A DNA stretch of 64,000 nt from NCBI RefSeq assembly GCF_004001045.1, contig NZ_BIMK01000020.1:1-64000 (forward strand). The letters are read 5' to 3'. Below the pieces are notes generated by a model. That model did not search any database, was not told the DNA's origin, and worked only from the letters and a program-made list of their open reading frames with translations. Every line of letters begins with the position of its first letter. The stretch's first letter is position 1. The DNA comes from Paenibacillus chibensis (GTDB lineage Bacteria > Bacillota > Bacilli > Paenibacillales > Paenibacillaceae). Positions 1 through 7,599 of this stretch are shown piece by piece. The translations under genes were made by a program, and so were the position numbers.

Positions 1-27
1 TTTATAAATTCTATAATCTTAAAAAAG
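1..27. repeat. Right end of a dispersed intergenic repeat, cut by the window edge
   Basis: The first 27 bases are identical to positions 30394-30420, where they form the right arm of a structured intergenic repeat. Only this arm is visible here because the window starts inside the element. Confidence 0.7.
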
Positions 28-42
28 GGATATAAACAAGAG

Positions 43-56
43 TGTAAGCGTTTTCA
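43..56. promoter_or_regulatory. cre box (CcpA-type), full consensus
   Basis: TGTAAGCGTTTTCA matches the Gram-positive catabolite-responsive consensus TGWAANCGNTNWCA at every fixed position. No gene in the window starts next to it: msrA runs toward it from the right. It probably serves a gene left of the window. Confidence 0.6.
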
Positions 57-388
57 GGTTAGCCGGACAGTCATTCTCCTCGGCTCAGCGAACCGTCAAA
101 ACAATCCATTCTATCAGGTTCTATCCGGATCTATCAGGCTCAATTAAAATTTACAAATACATCGTATCTCTTAAATCTATCGAATCTCTTGAATCTCTCA
201 AATCTATCGAATCTCGTAGTATGCTTCAGCGCTTTCAATAACCATAAACTTATATTAATTGTAATTAAATGTTATTTGGTAGGCTATAGATCGTTAGTTG
301 CAATTTTAATAATAAAAATCAACGATTTTGCCGAATCACCTGCCCCTTAGGCTTTACATCCCGCTTGGCCTCGAACCCATGCCTAAAC
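57..388. other. Gene-free AT-rich stretch with short direct repeats
   Basis: No supported gene is seen. The stretch contains a 16-base sequence (AAATCTATCGAATCTC) twice, at 173-188 and 200-215, within a run of AATCT-like units. It looks like simple-sequence drift and not a defined element. Confidence 0.5.
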
Positions 389-424
389 CAAAAAAGGACC
401 GCCGGGAACAGTACCCATGCGGTC
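389..424 (-). terminator. Rho-independent terminator of msrA
   Basis: On the minus strand GACCGC and GCGGTC form a stem 20 bases after the msrA stop, followed by CCTTTTTT. The loop is long, but position and U-tract fit a terminator. Confidence 0.6.
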
Positions 425-443
425 TGCATCTTCTATGGGGGCT

Positions 444-1085
444 CTACCAGCGAATCTCCTTGATCCGCGCGGCGATGCGCTCCTGCTCCATAACAGGCAG
501 CGGCCAGTCGCTGATTTCCTCCAGGATCCGCGACCGGTTGGTATACCCTTTTGCGAGTCCGTTCAGCCTTGCCGCCAGCGTTGTCCGGTCCATTTCCGCG
601 ATGGACAGATACAGCGCAGCCAGCTTTTTCAACGCATCCGGATGGCGTTTAAGATAGTATTTCTGGTGCCTCTCTTCGGCGGGATAAAACACGGTGAACG
701 GCTTCACCTCTGTCGCCGGCTCCGGTTTGCCCGCGGCACGCCGCGCTTTGAGTACTTGTTCTATATCATCCTTTTGCTCCGGCGTGCGGTACAGCAGCAT
801 GGATTGATACTGCCGCCCTTTATAATCATTAATATTTGCCGGATTGTGATTCTCCCAGAATACGCGCACAATCTCCTCGTAAGGCAGCTCGTCCGGATCA
901 TATTCCAGCTCTATGGCTTCCGAATGATCGCCCATATGACGGTAAGTCGGATCAGCCAACGTACCGCCCGTATAGCCTGTTCTCGTACGGATGATCCCCG
1001 GCATGGAACCGAACAGCGCCTCCGGACTCCAAAAACATCCCATGGCAAGCACAGCCTTCTCCATCCCTTGTGTCATTTCTTTCAT
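444..1085 (-). CDS. msrA: Peptide methionine sulfoxide reductase A
   Basis: Reduces the S-epimer of methionine sulfoxide in proteins and free methionine, a cytosolic oxidative-damage repair enzyme. The product is 213 residues, normal for a stand-alone MsrA. The catalytic GCFW motif (Cys17) lies near the N-terminus, followed by the family blocks GYTGG and HTPHxxP-like GDHSEAIELEYDP, and NPANINDYKGRQYQS. There is no fused MsrB domain. The ATG at 1085 is chosen because GGGAG lies seven bases upstream; a start at 1106 is possible but lacks a good site. The C-terminal about 60 residues beyond the core are longer than the minimal enzyme. The gene is monocistronic with its own terminator. Confidence 0.95.
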   Translation of the reverse strand: MKEMTQGMEKAVLAMGCFWSPEALFGSMPGIIRTRTGYTGGTLADPTYRHMGDHSEAIELEYDPDELPYEEIVRVFWENHNPANINDYKGRQYQSMLLYRTPEQKDDIEQVLKARRAAGKPEPATEVKPFTVFYPAEERHQKYYLKRHPDALKKLAALYLSIAEMDRTTLAARLNGLAKGYTNRSRILEEISDWPLPVMEQERIAARIKEIRW

Positions 1086-1268
1086 GTTCCCGCTCCCGTC
1101 CGGCACGCTTTTTGATTAGATATCAATATACACGAGCCCGGCGGGATTTGCCAGCGCGTGCAGCAGGGCGGCAGGAATCTGCCCCGTCATGTCAAAAACG
1201 CCCACTCTTTCGAGTGGACGTCGTCATGCATGCTTGCGAAGCTTCCCTCCGCCATGCAAATTTGGGTT

Positions 1269-2369
1269 TTAGAGGTTCACGGCCGCTTTCTTCATCTCTT
1301 CGTCCAACAGCCGGAACGCGTCATGGAGCTTATCCTTCGGCACGCCCGCGTAGCGGTCGCCGATGCTGATTTCAAAAGAACAGGAGCTTTCCCCGGTATG
1401 GCGCAGCCAAGCCGTTAATCCTACTCCCGTCGCTCCTATAACGCCACTAAGTATCGGTGCGATCCGCTCTTCGGGCAGCCGGAAATGAACATGGAACATG
1501 TTCGACACGGGCACCTCAGGCACGGTCGAAACGCCTTCGCAGGCATTGTAAAGCGCAGCAAGCTCCTTCGCTTCCTCGTAATACTGCGCCATTTTGCCGA
1601 TCCGCAGGTCAAAATAATATTCCGAGCTGACAATGTACGGATACAGGCTGATCAGATCGCCTCCATGGCGTCTTTTCCAGATCTTCGACTGCTCCGTGAA
1701 GCCGGGATCCCCGGCCAAAATCGCGCCCGCAATGCCGCCAATGCCCTTGTAAAAGGACACGTACACGCTGTCGAACAGCGCGCAGATCTCCGCAGCGGTC
1801 TTTTGATAATACGGGGTGATCTCGAACAGTCTGGCCCCGTCCAGATGGAGCTTGATCCCTTGTTCCCGGCAGTAGGCGGAAATGGCCTCCAGCTCCTCAA
1901 AAGCCGGCAGCTGGCCGCCGATCTCGCGCTGCGGCAGCTCCAGCAACAGGCAGGAGATGTCCTCGCCCAGCTGCTGCACATCCGCAAGGGTGATCAGCCG
2001 GTCCTTGTCCGCCAGCAGAACCGGCTCGATGTGATGCAGCTCCTTCATGCCGTCCTGCTCGTGGATTTCCAGATGGCAGAGCGGATGATAGGCCACGCGC
2101 TTGATGCCCTTCTCATCGCACCAGATTCTCAGCGCAATTTGCTGCGCCATCGTGCCGCTCGGGAAAAATACAGCCGATGCCTTGCCAAGGTACGCTGCCA
2201 TTTTATCCTGAAATTCCTCGATCACCTTGCCGCTACCGTACATATCGCTCTCGAGACTGCCCGAAACTTCATCAAAAGCTTCCTTCAATACCTGTATATC
2301 CCGCGGACCGTTGCCACCCACCGGGTAAGCCGCCTTCTCATAGGACTCGATCAATGTTTTGCCGCTCAT
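1269..2369 (-). CDS. PLP-dependent threonine aldolase / beta-eliminating lyase family protein
   Basis: A fold-type I PLP enzyme of about 366 residues with the layout of low-specificity L-threonine aldolases, which split threonine or allo-threonine to glycine and acetaldehyde. Visible landmarks are the SDMYGSGKVIEEFQ N-terminal block, FFPSGTMAQQIAL, the cofactor-binding LHLDGARLFE (Asp and Arg) and VSFYKGIGG, whose Lys should carry PLP. The start at 2369 (MSGKTLIES) has AAGGGGG about nine bases upstream; the frame is open further upstream but that part has no ribosome site. It could act on another beta-hydroxy amino acid, so the substrate is not settled. Confidence 0.85.
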   Translation of the reverse strand: MSGKTLIESYEKAAYPVGGNGPRDIQVLKEAFDEVSGSLESDMYGSGKVIEEFQDKMAAYLGKASAVFFPSGTMAQQIALRIWCDEKGIKRVAYHPLCHLEIHEQDGMKELHHIEPVLLADKDRLITLADVQQLGEDISCLLLELPQREIGGQLPAFEELEAISAYCREQGIKLHLDGARLFEITPYYQKTAAEICALFDSVYVSFYKGIGGIAGAILAGDPGFTEQSKIWKRRHGGDLISLYPYIVSSEYYFDLRIGKMAQYYEEAKELAALYNACEGVSTVPEVPVSNMFHVHFRLPEERIAPILSGVIGATGVGLTAWLRHTGESSCSFEISIGDRYAGVPKDKLHDAFRLLDEEMKKAAVNL

Positions 2370-2514
2370 GACTGCTTGTCCCCCTTCGGTAAACTCTATC
2401 CTCTCTAGCATACTAAATCCGGCTCGCCTTGAAAAATCACATTTATCCCCATTTCCCTCCTGCTGGCCAGTTCTCCCTTCATCATTCCGCAAGACACCAC
2501 CTTATAGGCATCCG

Positions 2515-2523
2515 CATACGATA
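2515..2523 (+). promoter_or_regulatory. Possible mother-cell (SigK/SigE-like) -10 element
   Basis: CATACGATA fits the SigK -10 pattern CATANNNTA, with an ACC about 16 bases upstream as a weak -35. It lies 33 bases before the small gene at 2556. This is a short motif and could be chance. Confidence 0.25.
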
Positions 2524-2555
2524 TTCCATCCAAACCCTAAACGGAGGTTTTGAAT

Positions 2556-2867
2556 ATGAGTCTGCAGCAAGCGAACCATCAGCAGCATCTGTACCAAGCC
2601 GAGTCTCATATGGGGCCCACGCTCCAATCGGTGCGCGACCGCTTCAGCCAGATTTGCAAGCAGCATGCGAACCGGCATGTCCGCGTCGAAACCATGGACG
2701 GTGATGTGTTCGAAGGAATGATCGTCGGCTGCAATAAAGGCATTTTGTACATCCAGATGCCCATGGAAAATGCGAACGGTCAGCGCTACCTCGGCCGCCC
2801 GCCGGTCTATAATGCCATCCTGCCCTTAGTGCTGTATGAACTGCTCGTCATCACCCTGCTCATGTAA
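2556..2867 (+). CDS. Small conserved protein of unknown function (103 aa)
   Basis: I do not recognise a named family. The N-terminal 35 residues are polar with many Gln and His. The middle (HVRVETMDGDVFEGMIVG) has the pattern of a small beta-barrel of the LSM/SH3 kind, in which a short strand pair contacts DNA, RNA or protein. The C-terminus is hydrophobic (LPLVLYELLVITLLM) and could sit in a membrane or pack in an assembly. ATG at 2556 is preferred over the in-frame TTG six bases earlier because GGAGG is eight bases before the ATG. Together with the next small gene and a SigK-like element upstream it could be a spore-associated pair, but this is inference. Confidence 0.7.
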   Translation: MSLQQANHQQHLYQAESHMGPTLQSVRDRFSQICKQHANRHVRVETMDGDVFEGMIVGCNKGILYIQMPMENANGQRYLGRPPVYNAILPLVLYELLVITLLM

Positions 2868-2905
2868 TTCAAGCGGCTTCGGACATGTCATGAATAAGGA
2901 GTGCT

Positions 2906-3202
2906 ATGAAAATGGCTTTTATGCCCCCATTTGGTCCGCAAGGACAACAGCAGGCACCAACCTCACCGCCGCCTCAATACACGCCCCAGATGCCTGTCGC
3001 ATCGACGTTTGCCATCGATCCCGGAGCGATTTCCGGCTGCCTGTTCCGCAATACTTACGTTTGGCTTAACAATGGTTCCGGCTTCTGGTTTTATCCGGTC
3101 TTTGTCGGCCGGACATCCGTCGCGGGATTTCGCTGGAACGGCTTCTTCTGGATGTATTCCGGTGTGGATTTAAGACAAATCCGCTCGTTTACCTGCTTCT
3201 GA
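2906..3202 (+). CDS. Small Pro/Gln- and aromatic-rich protein of unknown function (98 aa)
   Basis: The first 30 residues are rich in Pro and Gln (PPFGPQGQQQAP, SPPPQYTPQ). The rest is aromatic and Gly-rich, with segments such as YVWLNNGSGFWFYPVFVG and FRWNGFFWMYSGVD, and ends in Cys-Phe. There is no signal peptide or clear membrane helix. This composition is common in spore coat and other self-assembling envelope proteins, but no named family is recognised. AAGGAG lies about eight bases before the ATG. It follows the 2556 gene by 38 bases and is probably cotranscribed with it. Confidence 0.7.
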   Translation: MKMAFMPPFGPQGQQQAPTSPPPQYTPQMPVASTFAIDPGAISGCLFRNTYVWLNNGSGFWFYPVFVGRTSVAGFRWNGFFWMYSGVDLRQIRSFTCF

Positions 3203-3239
3203 AGCTTGCACGACCGTGCTGCTCTCCATTGCACGCAAA

Positions 3240-3277
3240 AGCCCCCCGTTCCGCGATTCAGGCGGTTTCGGGGGGCT
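3240..3277. terminator. Bidirectional hairpin terminator between converging genes
   Basis: AGCCCCCCG (3240-3248) pairs with CGGGGGGCT (3269-3277), with an inner CCGC/GCGG stem. On the minus strand the stem is followed by TTTTGC, so it best serves the secreted-protein gene ending at 3337; on the plus strand the T-run is weak. Confidence 0.75.
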
Positions 3278-3336
3278 GATTTGCGATCTCCTTGATCTAT
3301 GTGTAATTTCTTATTCTCTGCTGCCTGGCAAACAGC

Positions 3337-4074
3337 TTACTTATCCGCTGCTTCGTCCGCGATCATCTGCTTGTACTGCTTCAGCAGCTCGGCCAAGGCT
3401 TCCTTGATGGCGGCTGCGTCTTTGGACTCTTCCGCTTTGGACAGCGCCGTCCACGCATTGCCGAATGCGTCATGCTCTCCTTCCGGCAGGCTGGATGCCG
3501 TCACGAGGGAAACGGCGACAGTTTTCGCATTACCGTCACCCGGAACCCATGTCGCTGCCGGAACGGCAACCGCTGCCGGGACGGAAATCATGTCAAGCCT
3601 CACGGCTTTCGCGAAATTTTCTGCTGCGGGTTCGGCTATCTCTGTTTTCGCGAAATCTTTCGCTTTGGCGGTGTCGAGCTTCACGGCGGTGACAGCCTTG
3701 ACGGCCGGGATGAGCTTGGTTTCGCCCTTGACATCGCCATCCTGAATTTCGACGCTCGCCATCGGAGTCGTCTCATCCTTGGTTGCTTTTAGCGTAATGC
3801 TCTTACTGAAATGCTTCATGGTTTCCTGCCAATCGGACACCGTCTCCGGTGCGTATTGCCTGGCGAGCTCGACCGGATCGAGGATTTTGTCGATCTGGAT
3901 TTGCTTCGCATCGGCGCTCACAGCCGTCGCTACGGCCATGGCCGCTTCCGTTTTCACGGCCGGGACGGCCTCCGCCTTCTGGCTGCTATCCGCGTTCGTA
4001 ATGGCCGGAGCCGCCACTGCGGACAACATCACCGCGGACAATGCCGTTCTTTTCAGTATTTGCTGCACCTTCAT
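3337..4074 (-). CDS. Secreted Ala/Lys-rich protein of unknown function (245 aa)
   Basis: The N-terminus has a signal peptide (KVQQILKR, then a hydrophobic stretch ending AVAAPAITNA). The mature part is very rich in Ala, Val, Lys and Asp, with recurring stretches such as AVKTEAAMAVATAVSADAK and AVKAVTAVKLDTAKAKDFAK. These give it low complexity and probable helical character. No catalytic motif is seen and no family is recognised. The start at 4074 has AAGGAGTG seven bases upstream. It ends in DEAADK and is followed by a strong terminator. It may be an exported structural or binding protein. Confidence 0.75.
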   Translation of the reverse strand: MKVQQILKRTALSAVMLSAVAAPAITNADSSQKAEAVPAVKTEAAMAVATAVSADAKQIQIDKILDPVELARQYAPETVSDWQETMKHFSKSITLKATKDETTPMASVEIQDGDVKGETKLIPAVKAVTAVKLDTAKAKDFAKTEIAEPAAENFAKAVRLDMISVPAAVAVPAATWVPGDGNAKTVAVSLVTASSLPEGEHDAFGNAWTALSKAEESKDAAAIKEALAELLKQYKQMIADEAADK

Positions 4075-4173
4075 GGGTAACACTCCTTCGATTTGGTCTT
4101 GCAAACCCCAATGCGCGAATCAGCCGAGGCAACGAATCGGGTGAAGAATAGAACGGTGAACGCACGTAAACGA

Positions 4174-4344
4174 TCAGCGAATCACGCTTCGGACGATCAC
4201 GTCATACGCCAGCAGCGCAGCCTCCGAGCAGGCGAAAAAGGCGCACCAGCACAGCAGCATCAGCCCCGCGATCCGGCATATCCTTGTAAGCGCGGTCCAC
4301 CGTTTTGCCGTGCTATGCCTGGTCTCCTCGCTTGGATTGGCCAT
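4174..4344 (-). CDS. Possible small single-pass membrane protein (56 aa)
   Basis: Read by hand from the minus strand: ATG at 4344, AAGGAG nine bases upstream, stop TGA at 4174-4176. The product has a charged N-terminus (MANPSEETRHSTAKRW), a hydrophobic stretch of about 20 residues (IAGLMLLCWCAFFACSEAAL), and a short tail. That is the pattern of a small membrane protein. It sits alone between two divergent units, and the rest of the 4075-4543 interval holds nothing else I can support apart from the ribosome site of the next gene. Four Cys in or near the helix are notable. It could be a chance reading frame. Confidence 0.4.
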   Translation of the reverse strand: MANPSEETRHSTAKRWTALTRICRIAGLMLLCWCAFFACSEAALLAYDVIVRSVIR

Positions 4345-4543
4345 TTCCTTCAGCTCCTTCTTCCTTGCCCTTATCTGCCGTTCTCATCCTCTTGCAGAGC
4401 TTCATCCGGGCTTGCAAGTCCCAGTATATCCGGGGGTGATGGCAGGCCATTGGTGGATTTGTGGAAAAACGATGGCATTCCTCCTTCCGTTCCTTACGGC
4501 CTGCTATACTTAATGAAAGAAATCCGGCCTGGAGGAACCAAAC

Positions 4544-5278
4544 ATGAATCAAAACTACGTCATTGCCATCGTCGATGACGATCTCAATATACGCCATTTG
4601 GTGGAAGCCTTTTTGCAAAAAGAGCAGTACCGTACCATCGGCCTTGGCAGCGCCGAAGAAGCCTGGGAGCTGTGGAAAACGAGCCCGCCCGACATGTGGG
4701 TGCTGGACATTATGCTGCCCGGCATGGACGGGTATGAATTTTGCCGGCGGATCCGCAGCGAAGCGGAGGTGCCGATCATCATGATCTCCGCCCGGGATAA
4801 CGAGGTTGATAAAATTTTAGGTCTGGAGCTCGGAAGCGACGACTATCTGGTCAAGCCGTTCAGCCCGCGCGAGCTGGTCGCCCGCATCAAGAGGCAGCTT
4901 CAGCGCTGGTACAAGCTGAACGGGCCCGAGTCGCAGGGCAGCAGCCCTGCCCCCGTGCGGATCGAAGCGGGCGGACTGGTGCTGATGCCCGAGGAGCGGC
5001 GCGTTTATTGGCAGGGCGAGGAAGTCGATCTGACCAGCAAGGAGTTTGCGATGCTGCAGGTGTTCGCCGAGCATCCGAATCGCGCGTTCACGCGGGACGA
5101 GCTGCTGACCTTCGTCTGGGGGGACGATTATTTCGGCAGCGACCGCGCGGTCGACCACCTGATCAAGCGGATGCGCAAAAAAATCGACCGCCTGCCGGTC
5201 GAAGCCGTATGGGGACATGGCTACCGCCTGAGAAACGATGGAGGTGACAGAAGCGATGAAGCTCGTTCATCAGATTAA
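4544..5278 (+). CDS. OmpR/PhoB-family response regulator
   Basis: Receives phosphate from the histidine kinase encoded next and binds DNA through a winged helix. The receiver domain (about residues 5-118) has the acidic pocket DDD at 11-13, the phosphoacceptor Asp55 in VLDIMLPGMDG, and the conserved Lys in YLVKPFSP. The C-terminal domain (about 145-230) has the trans_reg_C pattern LTSKEFAMLQVFAEHPNRAF and ends with VWGHGYRL. The length of 244 is normal. GGAGG precedes the ATG. It overlaps the kinase gene by 23 bases, so the pair is translationally coupled. The target genes are unknown. Confidence 0.93.
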   Translation: MNQNYVIAIVDDDLNIRHLVEAFLQKEQYRTIGLGSAEEAWELWKTSPPDMWVLDIMLPGMDGYEFCRRIRSEAEVPIIMISARDNEVDKILGLELGSDDYLVKPFSPRELVARIKRQLQRWYKLNGPESQGSSPAPVRIEAGGLVLMPEERRVYWQGEEVDLTSKEFAMLQVFAEHPNRAFTRDELLTFVWGDDYFGSDRAVDHLIKRMRKKIDRLPVEAVWGHGYRLRNDGGDRSDEARSSD

Positions 5279-6626
5279 TTTGGCCTTCGGCATCGCGCTC
5301 GTGCTGGTGCTCAGCGTTACGGGCATCGTGGTTCACTATGTGCTGCTCGATCATCTGATCGGCGCGCAGAAGGACGATCTGAAAGCCATGAGCGCGGAGA
5401 TGACCGCCACGATGAAGACGCTGGACGTGACGGTCAAGCATACTCCGGTTCCGTCGTATACGCAGGCCATGCCGGTTGCGCCTTCCACCGCCGGCGTCAG
5501 CGCGATCCTGACCGATAACACGGGCAGCGTCCTCCAGGTGTCGCCCGCAACCTCTATTGACATGTCCCAGCCCGTGAAGCTTGAAGCAGACTCTCAGCCC
5601 GTGACGACCGCGGCCAGCATCCAGGCCATTCAGAGCGGTTCGGCCAAGAACTATATCACAGTGGATCATCCGACGCCGCTGGGAACGCTGACGCTGTACA
5701 CCCCCATGAGCAAAATTCAGAGCATTGAGCAGGCGCTGCTGAAGCGGGTGCTGATTATTTTCGGCGCGGCGGGTCTCGTCATGTTTCTCTTCAGCCTGTT
5801 TATAACGAAAAAGCTGATCCGGCCGCTCATTCGCCTGCGCGACGAACTAACCAAAGTCAAGGAACGCCGCTTCTCCGACGTGCGCTTCATCAAGGCGGGA
5901 GGGGAAATCGGGACGGTCGCCAAATCGGTGTACGACATGGCCGGGGAGCTCAACCGCTTCAACCATGTGCAAAAGCAGTTTTTCCAAAACGCCTCCCATG
6001 AGCTCAAAACGCCGCTGATGTCGATCTCTGGCTATGCGGAGGGCATTCGCGACGGCGTGTTCGAGGGCGAAAGCGTGAGCAAGGGGCTCGACGTGATCAT
6101 GAACGAAAGCGCCCGGCTCACAAAGCTCGTCACCGAGATGACCTTGCTGGCCAAGCTCGACAGTGAAGAAGATGTGTTCAAAAGCGAAGAGGTATGCCTG
6201 CAGGAGCTGCTCACCGAAACCGTGGAGCGCATGAATCCCCTGCTCGTCAAAAAAGGAATTACACTGCATACGATGTACGAGGATGCCGAGCCGGTAACGC
6301 TGCGCGCAGACCGCGACAAGCTGCTGCAGGCGCTGCTGAACGTCGTATCCAACGCCGTACGTTACGCCAAGCATCATATTTACATCCAGGCCGATATCCG
6401 CAAGGATCAAGTCATGATCCGGGTGAGCGATGACGGTCCGGGCATACCGGATGATCTCCTGCCGTACCTGTTCCACCGCTTCGTGAAAGGAAAGGACGGC
6501 GAATCAGGCCTCGGGCTTGCGATCTCCCGCGCCATCGTCGAGCGCTGCGGGGGCCAGATCGCGGCCGGCAACGGACGCGGGGGCGGCGCGGTGATTTCGC
6601 TGGGTTTTCCGGCGGCTCCGTGCTGA
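5256..6626 (+). CDS. Two-component sensor histidine kinase (EnvZ/ResE type)
   Basis: A membrane kinase of 456 residues. It has a first membrane helix at about 9-31, an extracellular sensor of about 130 residues rich in Thr, Val and Ser, a second helix at about 163-185, and a HAMP linker. These are followed by HisKA with the phosphoacceptor His248 in NASHELKTPL and a HATPase_c domain with N-box NVVSNAVRY, G1 DDGPGIP and GESGLGLAI. The start at 5256 is chosen because GGAGGTGA lies eight bases before it; the ATG at 5238 lies ahead of that site. The signal is unknown because the sensor matches no named domain I recognise. Confidence 0.92.
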   Translation: MKLVHQINLAFGIALVLVLSVTGIVVHYVLLDHLIGAQKDDLKAMSAEMTATMKTLDVTVKHTPVPSYTQAMPVAPSTAGVSAILTDNTGSVLQVSPATSIDMSQPVKLEADSQPVTTAASIQAIQSGSAKNYITVDHPTPLGTLTLYTPMSKIQSIEQALLKRVLIIFGAAGLVMFLFSLFITKKLIRPLIRLRDELTKVKERRFSDVRFIKAGGEIGTVAKSVYDMAGELNRFNHVQKQFFQNASHELKTPLMSISGYAEGIRDGVFEGESVSKGLDVIMNESARLTKLVTEMTLLAKLDSEEDVFKSEEVCLQELLTETVERMNPLLVKKGITLHTMYEDAEPVTLRADRDKLLQALLNVVSNAVRYAKHHIYIQADIRKDQVMIRVSDDGPGIPDDLLPYLFHRFVKGKDGESGLGLAISRAIVERCGGQIAAGNGRGGGAVISLGFPAAPC

Positions 6627-6647
6627 CCCGAGACGGAACCCTGAATC

Positions 6648-6677
6648 AAAAAAGAGACCTGCAGAGGTCTCTTTTTT
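6648..6677. terminator. Bidirectional terminator between kinase and deacetylase genes
   Basis: AAAAAAGAGACCT and AGGTCTCTTTTTT form a perfect 13-base inverted repeat around GCAG, giving A- and T-tracts on both sides. It serves the converging genes ending at 6626 and 6694. Confidence 0.9.
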
Positions 6678-6693
6678 GATATCGATTCGCCGA

Positions 6694-7599
6694 CTACAGC
6701 TGCCTCACGAGATGCAGCGCCGAGCGCAGGCGCGGACGTTTCAGATGCTCCTGCACATAGCGGTAATCGGTCAATTCCACGCCGGCATCGCGGAGCGCGT
6801 ACCCGAAATCCTCGTCGAAAGGGAGCTTGAATTCCCATACGCGCTTGGCGTAATTCGGGATGTTCGCAAGCATCCAGGCATCCTCGACACCGGGATGGAT
6901 GTATGTTTCGCACACGCCATCCGGCAAATGATAGAGCTTGGCGATCATCGACTGCTTGAAGCTGTCGTAGGTCTCTCCCTCCTCGATACCGAAGGGGTGG
7001 GACAGCAGATAATCGGGAATCGGCACGCCGAGCGCATCGGCCAGCGCAACCACGCGGGCGACCGGGCGCTCAATCCCGCTCAGCGAACCGAGCAGCGGAT
7101 CCTCCTTATAGATATGCCGGAAGAAGCGCATCGGCAGCTTCCAGCGCGACACTTTCCAGAGCGTCTGCGGCAGCAGGCTGCGTCCGGTTTCCATGCCGTA
7201 CAGGCTCCCCATGTGGTTATCGACATGGCTGATGGCGATGCCGGCCTTCCTTGCCCGTTCATACTGGGCGTCGATCTCCTTCATGGCCGCTTTCGCATCC
7301 GCCCCCTGTTCAAATTCCTTCACCGTGCGGTATTGGTAGCCGCTCTCGTCATGCAGCGAAGGATCCCCCGTCAGGCTGCGCCAGCGCAGCGCGTCAAATT
7401 CGCTCGTCATCGTCAGATGCAGCCCTACGTTCGGCTGGTTCCGGCGGGCCGTCCAGGCCGCAGCCTCTTCAAAGCCGGGCGCAACCGCCATGATGGTGGC
7501 CGAGGATACCTTCTTCTCCTCAAGCAGGGCCATGATCGCCCGGTTCAAGGCCGGGCTCTGCCCGAAATCGTCACAGTTGAGGATGAGTTTCTTCCCCAT
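6694..7599 (-). CDS. ChbG/HpnK (YdjC) family carbohydrate deacetylase
   Basis: A metal-dependent deacetylase of about 301 residues, in a family that removes an acetyl group from diacetylchitobiose-like sugars or related glycans. Visible metal and active-site patterns are LNCDDFG (Asp10-Asp11), GLHLT, and SHVDNHMGSLYG. The start at 7599 has AAGGAGA about nine bases upstream and lies 29 bases inside the end of the symporter gene, so the two are coupled. A deacetylase paired with a GPH symporter suggests import of an N- or O-acetylated oligosaccharide followed by cytosolic deacetylation. The exact sugar cannot be read from the sequence, so no symbol is given. Confidence 0.85.
   Translation of the reverse strand: MGKKLILNCDDFGQSPALNRAIMALLEEKKVSSATIMAVAPGFEEAAAWTARRNQPNVGLHLTMTSEFDALRWRSLTGDPSLHDESGYQYRTVKEFEQGADAKAAMKEIDAQYERARKAGIAISHVDNHMGSLYGMETGRSLLPQTLWKVSRWKLPMRFFRHIYKEDPLLGSLSGIERPVARVVALADALGVPIPDYLLSHPFGIEEGETYDSFKQSMIAKLYHLPDGVCETYIHPGVEDAWMLANIPNYAKRVWEFKLPFDEDFGYALRDAGVELTDYRYVQEHLKRPRLRSALHLVRQL

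Noticed and set aside
173-215. Direct repeat AAATCTATCGAATCTC, two copies, as a possible CRISPR or iteron
   Set aside because: Only two copies with a short gap in a low-complexity run; no cas or replication genes nearby.
4313-4618. Minus-strand frame of 101 codons across the response-regulator start
   Set aside because: Overlaps the start and ribosome site of a clear response-regulator gene and shows no domain.
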